Assembly (NCBI GenBank): GCA_002683575.1
Contig: NYTP01000126.1
Location: 1 to 38,028 of the forward strand
Source of the DNA: Bermanella sp.
GTDB taxonomy: Bacteria > Pseudomonadota > Gammaproteobacteria > Pseudomonadales > Oceanobacteraceae
Length of the DNA: 38,028 nucleotides
Direction of reading: 5' to 3'
Made by a program: the position numbers and the translations under genes. Below the pieces are notes generated by a model. The model worked only from the letters and a program-made list of their open reading frames with translations, was not told the origin of the DNA and did not search any database. Within the stretch, counting starts at the first letter, position 1; every line of letters begins with the position of its first letter. Below are positions 1-10,848 of the stretch, piece by piece.

Positions 1-53
1 GCCAACGGCAAAAGATACGAGCACAGCGGTTTGCCATGCTCAAACAGGTAAGA

Positions 54-1658
54 TTAAGCGACCTTGCTATTGGCCGCTTTATTGGCCAAAAGCTCATCGT
101 ATGTGCCTTGGAAGTCCAATAGCTGATTATCTTTAATTTCAATTACGCGAGTGGCAAGAGACGACACAAACTCACGGTCATGACTGACAAAGATCAAGGT
201 GCCATCAAACTCTTTCAAGGCATTGTTCAGCGCCTGAATGGATTCCATATCCAAGTGGTTCGTGGGCTCATCCATAATCAAGACGTTTAAATCCATCATC
301 ATTAATTTGCCGAACAACAAGCGATTCTTCTCACCACCCGAGCAAACACGCGCTTTTTTATTGAAATCGTCCGCGGTGAACAGAAGTCGGCCCAACATGG
401 CGCGCACTTTTAAGTCATCGTGCTTTGGCGTACGCCATTGGCTCATCCACTCAAATAACGTGAGGTCTGAGTTGAAGTCTTCAGAGCTATCCTGCGGACA
501 ATAGCCAATTGTGGCATTTTCAGACCATTTCACGACACCATGTTCAGGCGTAATTTCGTTCATCAAACAACGCAAGAACGTGGTTTTACCTGCACCGTTT
601 TCACCAATAACGGCCAATTTAGAGCCCGCTTCTAGCAAAATGTCGCCGCCTTTAAATAGGGTTTCACCATCAAAACCGTGGGATAACTGTTCAAGCTCTA
701 ACACTTGACGGTGCAACTTCTTATCTTGGCGCAAGCTAATCGATGGGGTTTGGCGAGAGGTTTGCTTCACCTCGTCTAGGGTAATCTTGTCCATCTTTTT
801 AGCGCGTGACTGCGCCTGCTTAGACTTAGACGCATTAGCTGAAAAACGATTTACGAAGGCTTGCAGTTCGTCAATTTCAGCGCTCTTTTTGGCGTTTTCA
901 CCCAACAGCTGTTCGCGAATTAAGGTAGAAGCTTCGATGAAGTATTCGTAATTCCCTGGGTAAATACGAAGCTCGCCGTAATCAATATCGGCCATGTGAG
1001 TACACACTGAATTCAAAAAGTGACGATCGTGCGAGATGATAATCATGGTGCTTTTACGCTTGTTTAGCACATCGGCCAACCAATTGATGGTATCAATATC
1101 CAGGTTGTTAGTAGGTTCGTCCAGCAACAAGATTTCAGGGTTAGCAAACAAGGATTGCGCTAATAGCACACGTAGCTTCCAACCCGGAGCCAACTGCTTC
1201 ATTAGGCCGTAATGGAACTCTTCCTCGATACCAGCTTCTAGCAGTATCTCACCTGCGCGACTTTCTGCACTGTAGCCGTCCATTTCTGCGTATCGGGCTT
1301 CTAAATCACCCACGCGCATGCCATCTTCTTCTGTCATATCTGGTTTGGCATAAATGGCATCACGGGCCTGTTTTATCTTCCACAGCTCAACATCCCCCAT
1401 GATCACCGCATCAACCACTGAGAATTCTTCAAATGCATACTGATCCTGACTCAATGTACCTACCTTGTACCCAGGGGTAATGGATAAATTACCTGAGGTC
1501 GGTGTCAGCTCACCGCTTAAAATTTTCATGAAGGTGGATTTACCACAACCATTCGCGCCGATTAGGCCATAGCGATTGCCGTGACCAAACTGTGCAGAGA
1601 TGTTTTCAAACAAAGGCTCAGCGCCAAATTGCATGGTGATGTTTGCGGTAGTAATCAA
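54..1658 (-). CDS. ybiT: ABC-F family ATPase, YbiT-like
   Basis: Two ABC domains with Walker A ([18 protein letters not shown]) and [11 protein letters not shown] / [11 protein letters not shown]; closely resembles E. coli YbiT from memory (MQFG..PLFENIS, FEWMSQW). The start codon reads TTG on the minus strand with AGGA about 7 nt upstream. Confidence 0.93.
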   Translation of the reverse strand: MITTANITMQFGAEPLFENISAQFGHGNRYGLIGANGCGKSTFMKILSGELTPTSGNLSITPGYKVGTLSQDQYAFEEFSVVDAVIMGDVELWKIKQARDAIYAKPDMTEEDGMRVGDLEARYAEMDGYSAESRAGEILLEAGIEEEFHYGLMKQLAPGWKLRVLLAQSLFANPEILLLDEPTNNLDIDTINWLADVLNKRKSTMIIISHDRHFLNSVCTHMADIDYGELRIYPGNYEYFIEASTLIREQLLGENAKKSAEIDELQAFVNRFSANASKSKQAQSRAKKMDKITLDEVKQTSRQTPSISLRQDKKLHRQVLELEQLSHGFDGETLFKGGDILLEAGSKLAVIGENGAGKTTFLRCLMNEITPEHGVVKWSENATIGYCPQDSSEDFNSDLTLFEWMSQWRTPKHDDLKVRAMLGRLLFTADDFNKKARVCSGGEKNRLLFGKLMMMDLNVLIMDEPTNHLDMESIQALNNALKEFDGTLIFVSHDREFVSSLATRVIEIKDNQLLDFQGTYDELLANKAANSKVA

Positions 1659-1918
1659 GAAGGTATCCTGGGGCGGGCGCTAGCAGGTAACGTGTGCCAA
1701 TTAAAGAGTCATAATTGGGCCGCACTATATAGATGAAGGCGAGTTTTGTCGAGGGCATTGTACGGTTATTAAACAACCCGTATTTCTCATAAAACATACA
1801 ATTGACAACTCTAAGTATCAAAAATTATCCATTTGATCTAATTATGATCCTATATGTCATCTTTTTATATTTAAGGTACATTAGATTACTTGGGCACACT
1901 CTGAATAAGGATATGATT

Positions 1919-2461
1919 ATGAAACTCAAACCCACTGTCGCGCTGTTAAGCGCCATTTTTGCAACTGGCTCTGTGACTACAGCAGCCATGACACTCACCA
2001 GTGACGATATTCAGGAAGGCTCGCGTATGAGTCATACCTTTAGCTTTAATGGCTTTGGTTGTGATGGCGCTAACACATCACCGCAACTGAGCTGGAAAGA
2101 CGCGCCCAAAGGCACAAAAAGCTTTGCCATTACGGCCTATGACCCAGATGCCCCCACTGAAAGCGGCTTTTGGCATTGGCAAGTCATCAACATTCCAGCC
2201 AATGTCACCGATATTCCTAAAGGGCATTCCGGTAAGTTCAAAAAAGCAAAAGAACTAACCAATGATTACGGCGCAACCGGTTTCGGTGGTGCATGTCCAC
2301 CTAAAGGTCATGGCATGCATCGTTATCAATTTACGGTTTGGGCATTGCCTAGTGAAACCCTTGGTGTGCCAGATAACGCATCAAAAGCGGTGGTGGGCTT
2401 CATGCTCAATGCCAACGCGTTAGATAAAGCCCGTTTGACGTCCACCTATGTGAATGAATAA
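1919..2461 (+). CDS. Secreted PEBP (YbhB/YbcL-type) family protein
   Basis: Signal peptide (MKLKPTVALLSAIFATGSVTTAA) followed by PEBP hallmarks (SPQLSWKDAPKGTKSFAITAYDPDAPT..GFWHWQVINIP, GACPPKGHGMHRYQFTVWAL). The ORF opens at 1802, but 1919 (or 1913) is the likely start. Confidence 0.9.
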   Translation: MKLKPTVALLSAIFATGSVTTAAMTLTSDDIQEGSRMSHTFSFNGFGCDGANTSPQLSWKDAPKGTKSFAITAYDPDAPTESGFWHWQVINIPANVTDIPKGHSGKFKKAKELTNDYGATGFGGACPPKGHGMHRYQFTVWALPSETLGVPDNASKAVVGFMLNANALDKARLTSTYVNE

Positions 2462-2497
2462 ATCCAACCTAAACACAATAAAAAGGTAATGAGTTAA

Positions 2498-3271
2498 ATG
2501 ACCCAACCCATTGTGCAAGTGGCCACGTTTCATAGCATTAAGCAGCAACCACTGCACAATGTGCTGGTGTACGCCCCCACTATCGTGTGGATTCAGAATG
2601 GCTCAAAACAATTAATGTGGCGCGAAGATGCTCTGCAATTTGACCCTGCCCATTGGTTAATCATTCCGGGGAATCAGTATTTATCGTTTGTGAACACACC
2701 TGAGCAAAATCGGTTTTACTCGAAAGCCATTACCTTCATTGAGCCGCCACCCGCACACTGGCTAGAGCAAGACACGTCAACGCACCTAGCTGAGCCTAAA
2801 ATCAAACCCAACCACGCCATGAAATATTGCTTTGATTTACTGTTCGAAATGACACAAAAGCCGTTAGCGGTGGAAACACAACGGCATTTACTCTATGGAT
2901 TTTATGCGGAATTAAAGCACGCAGGAGTGCTCTCGTTATTGTTTCCCTCCCATTCGGCCAGCCTAAGGGAGAAGTTATCTGTGTATTTATCGGTTAATCC
3001 CGGCGAGCCACATGTGATTGAAACCGTGGCGGCGCACTTTTCCATGAGCCGCGCTACGCTTATTCGCAAGCTCGCCTTAGAGAACACCCGCTTCCGGCAG
3101 GTATTAGCCGAGGTGAGAATGGGCTTTGCCCTGAGTTTATTACAAGAATCTAACGACCTGATGGACATTGCACTGGCCTGTGGCTATCAGTCTCAATCCC
3201 GTTTTAGTGCCCGCTTTAAGCAGCAATTTGGGTTAACCCCAAACCAATACTTACACACACTCAATGATTAA
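2498..3271 (+). CDS. AraC-family transcriptional regulator
   Basis: C-terminal double HTH: VIETVAAHFSMSRATLIRKL ... LMDIALACGYQSQSRFSARFKQQFGLTPNQYL. Confidence 0.92.
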   Translation: MTQPIVQVATFHSIKQQPLHNVLVYAPTIVWIQNGSKQLMWREDALQFDPAHWLIIPGNQYLSFVNTPEQNRFYSKAITFIEPPPAHWLEQDTSTHLAEPKIKPNHAMKYCFDLLFEMTQKPLAVETQRHLLYGFYAELKHAGVLSLLFPSHSASLREKLSVYLSVNPGEPHVIETVAAHFSMSRATLIRKLALENTRFRQVLAEVRMGFALSLLQESNDLMDIALACGYQSQSRFSARFKQQFGLTPNQYLHTLND

Positions 3272-3846
3272 CGATCCCACAATAGTACATCGGGCAAATG
3301 ATTAGCCACGTCTAAATAGGTGTGATGTGTGGTGAGCACATCAATCACAACGGGCAAAGGCTCGGCCCAAATTTCAGGTAAGTCTGCCTCTTGTGGGCTC
3401 AAAATTGGAAACGCTAATTGCTCCATTGGGGGTACAAATTGTGCGTTGACCCCTTGCTTGTTGCCTCGCGCATCCACTCGATACCAGCCATGCTGTTGTA
3501 AATAGATGGCATTTAAACCGTGCAAACAAAATGGCGGTTCATCGGTAATGGTTAAACGCTGATAACACAAACCAGCAGGAATGCCATTGGCCCGCAGCAA
3601 AGCCGCCAATAAATGACTTTTTGCATAGCAATAACCCGTACCATGCAGCAATACATCCGATGCTTTGCACGTCACTGGGTTTTGCTGGTAATCCCAAGCG
3701 TGCTTGATTTCATCACGCACAAATTCAAAGCAGCGTTTTGCAATGGCCTCGTCACTTGTTAAGCCTTCGGCCAATTGCTGAGCTTGGTTTATTATGGTCT
3801 CGTGCTGCCAATCAATGTAATCGCTCACCGCTAAAAACTGTTTCAC
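3268..3846 (-). CDS. Transglutaminase-like (cysteine protease fold) protein
   Basis: Candidate triad Cys (GTGYCYAKSHLLAALLRANGIPAGLCYQR), His (CLHGLNAIYL), Asp (WYRVDARGN). Confidence 0.85.
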   Translation of the reverse strand: MKQFLAVSDYIDWQHETIINQAQQLAEGLTSDEAIAKRCFEFVRDEIKHAWDYQQNPVTCKASDVLLHGTGYCYAKSHLLAALLRANGIPAGLCYQRLTITDEPPFCLHGLNAIYLQQHGWYRVDARGNKQGVNAQFVPPMEQLAFPILSPQEADLPEIWAEPLPVVIDVLTTHHTYLDVANHLPDVLLWDR

Positions 3847-3885
3847 ATTAATCCCTTAACTGTTCAATTCATTCAAAAACAACAA

Positions 3886-3904
3886 CGCCAGTCTATGACT
3901 GGCG
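3886..3904 (-). terminator. Rho-independent terminator downstream of the YtoQ gene
   Basis: 8-bp perfect stem CGCCAGTC / GACTGGCG with a 3-nt loop; the minus-strand continuation is TTGTTGTTTTTG. Confidence 0.75.
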
Positions 3905-3930
3905 CTATTGACTCGCAATCTGTTAGCCGC

Positions 3931-4377
3931 TTATTTCGCCGCAATCACATATTGTAAGATTTCAACAATTTGCTCAGGGGATTGAGCCCAAGCCATGGCT
4001 GCACCATCCACTTCTTTAAGCGGGTGAATAATACTTTCATCATGCAATGTAATATAAGGCTTACCAAGTGCAGCACACATGCCTGCATCAAATGCTGCAT
4101 TCCACTGTTTGTATTTATCACCAAAACGAACAACTGCCATGTCGCAGTTTTCAATCATATTTTTTGTGCGAATACTGTTTACTTTTGATGATTGATGATC
4201 TCGCCAAAAATTACTCTCTGGCACGCCCAATACATCACCGGCGGCATCACTGGCTTCGTGATTGGTCACAGCCGATACAAATTCAACCGGCAAATTCAAT
4301 GCACTTGCACCTTGTTCAATTTGTTGGCGCCAATCGGTATGAATCTCACCTGATAAATAAACTGTCCACGTTTTCAT
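3931..4377 (-). CDS. ytoQ: YtoQ-family protein (nucleoside 2-deoxyribosyltransferase-like fold)
   Basis: MKTWTVYLSGEIHTDWRQQI ... NFWRDHQSSKVNSIRTKNMIENCDMAVVRFGDKYKQWNAAFDAGMCAALGKPYITLHDE, recognised as YtoQ-like. Confidence 0.85.
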   Translation of the reverse strand: MKTWTVYLSGEIHTDWRQQIEQGASALNLPVEFVSAVTNHEASDAAGDVLGVPESNFWRDHQSSKVNSIRTKNMIENCDMAVVRFGDKYKQWNAAFDAGMCAALGKPYITLHDESIIHPLKEVDGAAMAWAQSPEQIVEILQYVIAAK

Positions 4378-4395
4378 AGATTCGTCTCCTAATGA

Positions 4396-5484
4396 TTATT
4401 GCACAGAGCCTGACTGTGCGATTTCATTTAATGCTGTTACCAAACGTTCATTTTGATCAGTCGTGCCCACTGTGATACGTAAGCAGTTTTTTAATAACGG
4501 ATGACCACCATCCAAGCATTTAATTAAAATGCCTTTTTCTTTTAAGTCTTCAAACCAATTGCGGGCCATACCATCAGGGGTGCGCACTAGTACAAAGTTC
4601 GCCTCACTTGGAAACACTTCCAAGCCCGCAATGGCAGAAAGATCATTCATTAATACCACGCGATCAACACGTAGCTGTTCGGTTTGCATCACCAACATAT
4701 CAAAGTGCTCTAACGCAAATAACGCACTGGCTTGGGTTAATGAGTTAATATTGTAGGGCATGCGAATTTTCTCAAGCTCACTTAACCATTCTTTAGAGCC
4801 TATTAATAAGCCCAGACGCAAACCTGCCAAGCCTACCTTTGATAAAGTACGCATGACCAAAACATGATCATACTTTTCAAGCAGAGCCAGATGATCCGCA
4901 TCGGTAAATGCCGTATAAGCTTCGTCTAGAATTACCAAACCTTGAGAAGCTTCAATGATGTTTTTAATGGCTGCTTCATCCCAGAGGTTACCGGTTGGGT
5001 TATTGGGCTGAGCTAAAAAAATCAACTGAGGGTCATGCTCTTCAATGGCCGCTAGCATGGCCGGCTCATCAAGTTCGAAATCTGCCGTTAGCGGCACCCC
5101 GACATAATTTAAGCCGCAAAAAGTAGCGATCATTTTATACATCACAAAACCCGGCTCTGGCGCTAAAATCGTCGCACCTGGTTTTGCTACCGCCATGGCC
5201 AGCATTTGAATGATTTCGTCACTGCCGTTACCCAACAAAATATCGTATTGTTCATTCACACCCATTTCTTCACGCAGGGCATCTTTTACCATTTCACCAC
5301 TGGCATCTGGGTAGCGATTAATCGGCACGTCTTTTAATAAATCCGCCCACGCTTCACGGGCAACCGCTGGCCAGATGTATGGGTTTTCCATGGCATCTAA
5401 TTTAATCATACCGGCAGCACTTGGTACGGGGTACGCACTTAAGTCTAATATTTCTTGGCGTATCAATTTTTTAACACGAGACAT
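4396..5484 (-). CDS. hisC: Histidinol-phosphate aminotransferase
   Basis: Fold-type I PLP aminotransferase motifs (LGNGSDEIIQML, QPNNPTGN, LDEAYTAF, RTLSKVGLAGLRLGLLIG); adjacent to hisD and hisG. Confidence 0.95.
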   Translation of the reverse strand: MSRVKKLIRQEILDLSAYPVPSAAGMIKLDAMENPYIWPAVAREAWADLLKDVPINRYPDASGEMVKDALREEMGVNEQYDILLGNGSDEIIQMLAMAVAKPGATILAPEPGFVMYKMIATFCGLNYVGVPLTADFELDEPAMLAAIEEHDPQLIFLAQPNNPTGNLWDEAAIKNIIEASQGLVILDEAYTAFTDADHLALLEKYDHVLVMRTLSKVGLAGLRLGLLIGSKEWLSELEKIRMPYNINSLTQASALFALEHFDMLVMQTEQLRVDRVVLMNDLSAIAGLEVFPSEANFVLVRTPDGMARNWFEDLKEKGILIKCLDGGHPLLKNCLRITVGTTDQNERLVTALNEIAQSGSVQ

Positions 5485-5502
5485 GTGATCTTCTCTTAAA
5501 CA

Positions 5503-5533
5503 AAAACCCTAAGGTTAAAAACGTTAGGGTTTT
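5503..5533 (-). terminator. Hairpin/attenuator-like element just upstream of hisC
   Basis: Perfect 10-bp inverted repeat AAAACCCTAA / TTAGGGTTTT; the minus-strand right arm reads TTAGGGTTTTTGTTT. It lies about 19 bp upstream of the hisC start. Confidence 0.6.
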
Positions 5534-5600
5534 ATTATTTTAAATTTAATTGTCTATGGGCTACTAATAACGGCTAGCGCTAAAAGCCCAGTAACGATGA

Positions 5601-5682
5601 CCTAGCAAGGCATAAATTTTTGAAGAAGCGCAGTGTACAAGTAGTACATGAGCATTCTGATAAAATTTATAACACCGCTAGG
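5601..5682. repeat. Imperfect palindromic intergenic element (REP/MITE-like candidate)
   Basis: CCTAGC(5)ATAAATTTT at the left is mirrored by AAAATTTAT(6)GCTAGG at the right, with a partly self-complementary centre (GTGTACaagtaGTACAT). Confidence 0.5.
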
Positions 5683-5701
5683 GCGAGTTAATGAGCTTTT
5701 A

Positions 5702-7006
5702 TTAATCTTTTATGCGGTATTCGGCTGAACGGGCGTGTGCCGTTAACGACTCACCACGGGCCAATACCGAAGCCACTTTACCCATTTCGCTCGCGCCATC
5801 TGCACTGCACATAATTAATGAGCTGCGCTTCTGGAAATCATACACACCTAGCGGGCTAGAAAAACGAGCCGTACCGGATGTGGGTAATACGTGGTTAGGC
5901 CCTGCACAATAATCACCTAACGCCTCCGCTGTATAACGGCCCATAAAGATGGCACCGGCATGACGAATTTCTTTTGCCATGCTCACAGGGTCTTCAACCG
6001 ATAATTCTAAATGCTCAGGGGCTATACGATTGGCAAGAGCAATGGCTTCCTGTTCATTTTGCACTTTAACTAACGCGCCACGACCTTTAAGGGATGCATG
6101 AATAATGGCTTCACGCTCCATGGTCGGCAGTAGCTTTTGGATACTGGCTTCAACTTGTTTTAAGTATTCGCCATCCCAAGAAATCAAAATAGATTGAGCG
6201 TCTTCATCGTGTTCGGCTTGGCTAAATAAATCCATAGCGATCCAGTCTGGATCCGTTTTACCATCGCACACCACTAAAATCTCTGACGGGCCTGCAATCA
6301 TGTCGATGCCCACTTCGCCAAATACAAAGCGCTTTGCCGTGGCCACATAAATGTTACCTGGGCCAACAATTTTATCGACCTTAGGCACACTCTCAGTGCC
6401 GTAAGCTAATGCGGCAACCGCTTGCGCGCCACCAATGGTAAAGCAGCGCGTAACCCCGGCAGCCGCCGCCGCGGCTAGAACCAACTGGTTCACTTCACCA
6501 TCTGGGGTAGGTACGACCATGATGATTTCTTTTACGCCGGCAACATGGGCAGGGATCGCATTCATTAAGACACTGGAAGGATAAGCGGCTTTACCGCCTG
6601 GTACATAAATGCCCACACGGTCCATCGCTGTGACCTGTTGGCCCAGAACCGTACCGTCCGCTTCTTCATACTGCCAAGATTCACTGCGCTGTTTATCATG
6701 ATAACGACGCACACGCTCCGCCGCTTCAAGTAATGCAGTACGTTGTGCTTGTGGAAGATTATCCAGCGCTTCTTGTAATTGAGCTTGACCAATTTCTAAC
6801 TGGGCCATGGTGTTAACGTCTAAGCGATCAAAACGATTACTAAACTCGATGACCGCTTCATCACCACGGGTTTTAATTTGATGGAGAATATCGAGCACAG
6901 TTTGTTGCACTTGATGATCCGATACCGATTCCCACGATAACAAATCATCCATTGCCTGGGTGAAGTCTGCTTGTTGGCTATCTAACGTTCGCATTTGTAA
7001 CGACAT
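5702..7006 (-). CDS. hisD: Histidinol dehydrogenase
   Basis: [89 protein letters not shown]. Confidence 0.97.
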   Translation of the reverse strand: MSLQMRTLDSQQADFTQAMDDLLSWESVSDHQVQQTVLDILHQIKTRGDEAVIEFSNRFDRLDVNTMAQLEIGQAQLQEALDNLPQAQRTALLEAAERVRRYHDKQRSESWQYEEADGTVLGQQVTAMDRVGIYVPGGKAAYPSSVLMNAIPAHVAGVKEIIMVVPTPDGEVNQLVLAAAAAAGVTRCFTIGGAQAVAALAYGTESVPKVDKIVGPGNIYVATAKRFVFGEVGIDMIAGPSEILVVCDGKTDPDWIAMDLFSQAEHDEDAQSILISWDGEYLKQVEASIQKLLPTMEREAIIHASLKGRGALVKVQNEQEAIALANRIAPEHLELSVEDPVSMAKEIRHAGAIFMGRYTAEALGDYCAGPNHVLPTSGTARFSSPLGVYDFQKRSSLIMCSADGASEMGKVASVLARGESLTAHARSAEYRIKD

Positions 7007-7061
7007 ACTGACCTCTTACACTTTTTCTCACTGCACTAAATACTAAAGGCGACATCTAGGA

Positions 7062-7703
7062 TTAACGACGACGCTCTACTGCTTGGGCTAACTTATCAAT
7101 GATCGGTTGAATCTGGCGGTGCTTCATTTTCATGGCCGCTTTACCCACTACCAAACGAGAACTGATCGGTGCGATTAAATCACGTTCTTCAAGACCGTTG
7201 GCTTTTAGGGTATTACCGGTATCGACGATATCAACGATTAAATCCGCCAGCCCCATGATCGGTGCTAATTCCATACCGCCATAAAGCTTAATGATGTCTG
7301 CTTGCTTACCTTGCTCGGCAAAATAACGCTTGGTCACACCAACAAACTTGGACGCGACTTTAATACGACCTTCCGGCATGACAGCACCTTTCAATGCAGC
7401 AGTCATTAAACGGCAAGTGGCGATATTTAAATCCAATGGTTCATACAAGCCTGTGCTGTCGGCTTCCATTAATACATCTTTACCGGCAACACCAATATCG
7501 GCGGCACCGTATTGAACATATGTGGGTACGTCGGTGGCACGAATCACAACCAATTTAATATGATCGTGGTTAGTATCAAAAATCAGTTTACGGCTTTTCT
7601 TAATGTCTTCGGCTGGCACGATGCCCGCTTCTGCAAAAAGCGGTAACGTGTCATCTAAAATTCGACCCTTGGATAACGCAATGGTCAATGGCTGCTGGCT
7701 CAT
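7062..7703 (-). CDS. hisG: ATP phosphoribosyltransferase, short (HisG-S) form
   Basis: [65 protein letters not shown]; 213 aa, without the C-terminal regulatory domain. Confidence 0.96.
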   Translation of the reverse strand: MSQQPLTIALSKGRILDDTLPLFAEAGIVPAEDIKKSRKLIFDTNHDHIKLVVIRATDVPTYVQYGAADIGVAGKDVLMEADSTGLYEPLDLNIATCRLMTAALKGAVMPEGRIKVASKFVGVTKRYFAEQGKQADIIKLYGGMELAPIMGLADLIVDIVDTGNTLKANGLEERDLIAPISSRLVVGKAAMKMKHRQIQPIIDKLAQAVERRR

Positions 7704-7725
7704 GTTAAATCCTTGGTGCTTGTGC

Positions 7726-9009
<1,284 letters not shown>

Positions 9010-9012
9010 TTA

Positions 9013-9255
9013 TTAAGATTGTTGTTGAGCCCACTGGGCTTGCGTATAAGTTTTGATAGTGACCGCGTGAACGCTGCCATCTGTAATTTTTTCGTTAAGG
9101 GCCGCATACACATATTGCTGACGCTTAACGGGATTTAACCCTTCAAATTCATCCGTTACGACGGTGATCTCATATTTATAACCATCTCCATCTACGGATA
9201 CCTGGCAATGCGCTAGCTTTTCTTCAAGCAAGGTTTGTAGGTCTTCTGGGCTCAT
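9013..9255 (-). CDS. ibaG: BolA family protein IbaG
   Basis: Small BolA-like protein between murA and the mla operon, with EFEGLNPVKRQQYVYAALNEKI..VHAVTIKTYT. Confidence 0.85.
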   Translation of the reverse strand: MSPEDLQTLLEEKLAHCQVSVDGDGYKYEITVVTDEFEGLNPVKRQQYVYAALNEKITDGSVHAVTIKTYTQAQWAQQQS

Positions 9256-9307
9256 AAGGGCTCTCCGCTGGGACTGGGAATTGACAACATGAAAAATAAA
9301 GGCGGGA

Positions 9308-9313
9308 ATTATA
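9308..9313 (-). promoter_or_regulatory. Candidate sigma70 -10 box upstream of ibaG-murA-hisGD
   Basis: Perfect TATAAT on the minus strand about 53 bp upstream of the ibaG start; only a weak -35 candidate (TTCGCT, 18-bp spacing). Confidence 0.5.
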
Positions 9314-9367
9314 GCGGAAAGGCATACTAATAGCGAAGTGTAAAATACCCGCTAGCGCACACTCTAC

Positions 9368-9676
9368 CTATCTCGACAGCTCGATAACGGCTTGTAAATG
9401 GGCACTGGCAATCATGTCATGCAATTGCTGTGGCGGCGATTTGAACGATATATTCAAATCTTTTGCTTGCGATGCTCTCTTCCAGCTCAGCAATAAAGCC
9501 AGCGCCGCACTACTACAGGCTTTCACAGAACTAAGGTCAAAAACAATGAATTGTTGGCTAGCTTGGATCGCCTGTAACCCCTCTTGCTCAACACTAACAA
9601 CGGTCTCAAAAGTGAGATCGCCGATGACACCGAACACCCCATCTTTGTGTTGCTCGACTTGCTGCTCAGGCATCAT
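9368..9676 (-). CDS. mlaB: STAS-domain protein MlaB
   Basis: FDLSSVKACSSAALALLLSWKRAS STAS signature; position after mlaC in the mla operon. Confidence 0.85.
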   Translation of the reverse strand: MMPEQQVEQHKDGVFGVIGDLTFETVVSVEQEGLQAIQASQQFIVFDLSSVKACSSAALALLLSWKRASQAKDLNISFKSPPQQLHDMIASAHLQAVIELSR

Positions 9677-10392
9677 TCATCCTCCTGCGCATCGTCGGTC
9701 AGATCTTGCTCTATGCTTTGCGAATCGCTGGGCTCCTTGCTGGAGACTTCAGAGCTCCAACCGGTGATGGCCTCATCTAGATTGCCATTATGGGTGGCAA
9801 CCAATCTTGCGAACTGATCACGAAATAATAACCCCATATTAATACCGTTGATAATGACATTTTGCACCATCCACTGGTTGCTTTTGGGGTTATAAAACAA
9901 GCTCTGAGTAACCGGAAACACTTGACCACTTGAGGTAATCACCTCAAAGCTGACCTGCGTATTACGCTGGGTTTGTTTACCGTCTTTAAGGGGCAAGACA
10001 TTCACTTTATAGTTATTAAACTCCCACAACCCTTTAGCATAAGTATTGAGTAAACTTGAACGAAAGACACTTAAAAAGCGTACCTTTTGCTCAGAGGTTG
10101 CTCGCCTAAAGTGCTTTGCCATAACACGCCGAGCGATACGTTTAAAATCCACTAGCTTACCCAACTGCTTATCAACCAAGGCGATCTTCTCGCCATCTGT
10201 CAGACTTGCCTTACTTTTAGACGATTGAATGTCATACAGCAGACTTTCAATTTTTTCACTGACCAACAAGTGTGCCTGCTGCGGGTCAGGGTTGGCCATG
10301 GCCAAACTAGGAAGCAACAAGATCATAATCAGCCAGCAGGCATTTTTATACCACTTCATTATTTTTACTGGGATAAAGGTGAGGCTATTCAT
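9673..10392 (-). CDS. mlaC: Phospholipid-binding ABC transporter periplasmic protein MlaC
   Basis: Signal peptide (WLIMILLLPSLAMA) plus MlaC core (KQLGKLVDFKRIARRVMAKHFRRATSEQKVRFLSVFRSSLLNTYAKGLWEF..). Start uncertain (10392 or 10359). Confidence 0.88.
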   Translation of the reverse strand: MNSLTFIPVKIMKWYKNACWLIMILLLPSLAMANPDPQQAHLLVSEKIESLLYDIQSSKSKASLTDGEKIALVDKQLGKLVDFKRIARRVMAKHFRRATSEQKVRFLSVFRSSLLNTYAKGLWEFNNYKVNVLPLKDGKQTQRNTQVSFEVITSSGQVFPVTQSLFYNPKSNQWMVQNVIINGINMGLLFRDQFARLVATHNGNLDEAITGWSSEVSSKEPSDSQSIEQDLTDDAQEDE

Positions 10393-10840
10393 TGCTTCGA
10401 CTGAATAAAAACTGACCAATTAATTCCTCCAATACAATGGATGATTGAGTATCTTCAATGAAGTCACCATTCAATAAGGTCTCTTCATCGGCCCCGACAC
10501 TTAAACCTATGTACTTCTCACCAAGCAACCCTGCAGTTAATACCGATGCCGAGGTATCCAGCGATAAGGGAACCCCTTTTTCAACAGCCATCTTTACTAC
10601 GGCCACATAATCTTGAGTGTCCAGCTTGATCTCCACCACCCGACCAATAGTCACACCAGACATGGATACTTTCGCCCGCTCGCTTAAACCCGATAAGTTT
10701 TCAAAACGCGCATATAAATAATACACATCATCATCTGCCTGGAAGCGTAAACCGCTGACATTGAGAGCCAGCACTAACAACCCCACCATGGCCGCTATGA
10801 CAAATGCACCAACCCCTAATTCTAATGACCTATTGTGCAT
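10385..10840 (-). CDS. mlaD: Outer membrane lipid asymmetry protein MlaD (MCE domain)
   Basis: N-terminal TM helix plus MCE domain (ARFENLSGLSERAKVSMSGVTIGRVVEIKLD..SVLTAGLLGEKYIGLSVG). Confidence 0.93.
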   Translation of the reverse strand: MHNRSLELGVGAFVIAAMVGLLVLALNVSGLRFQADDDVYYLYARFENLSGLSERAKVSMSGVTIGRVVEIKLDTQDYVAVVKMAVEKGVPLSLDTSASVLTAGLLGEKYIGLSVGADEETLLNGDFIEDTQSSIVLEELIGQFLFSRSNE

Positions 10841-10848
10841 AACTACTC

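Noticed and set aside
1-53. Leftmost bases before the ybiT stop
   Set aside because: Too short to assign to a gene or element.
1697-1718. CCAATTA/TAATTGG inverted repeat upstream of ybiT
   Set aside because: Only 7 bp and AT-rich; could arise by chance, no T-tract. Kept out of the findings.
4068-4379. 103-aa plus-strand ORF opposite ytoQ
   Set aside because: Antisense to a recognised YtoQ family gene; the translation looks non-protein-like.
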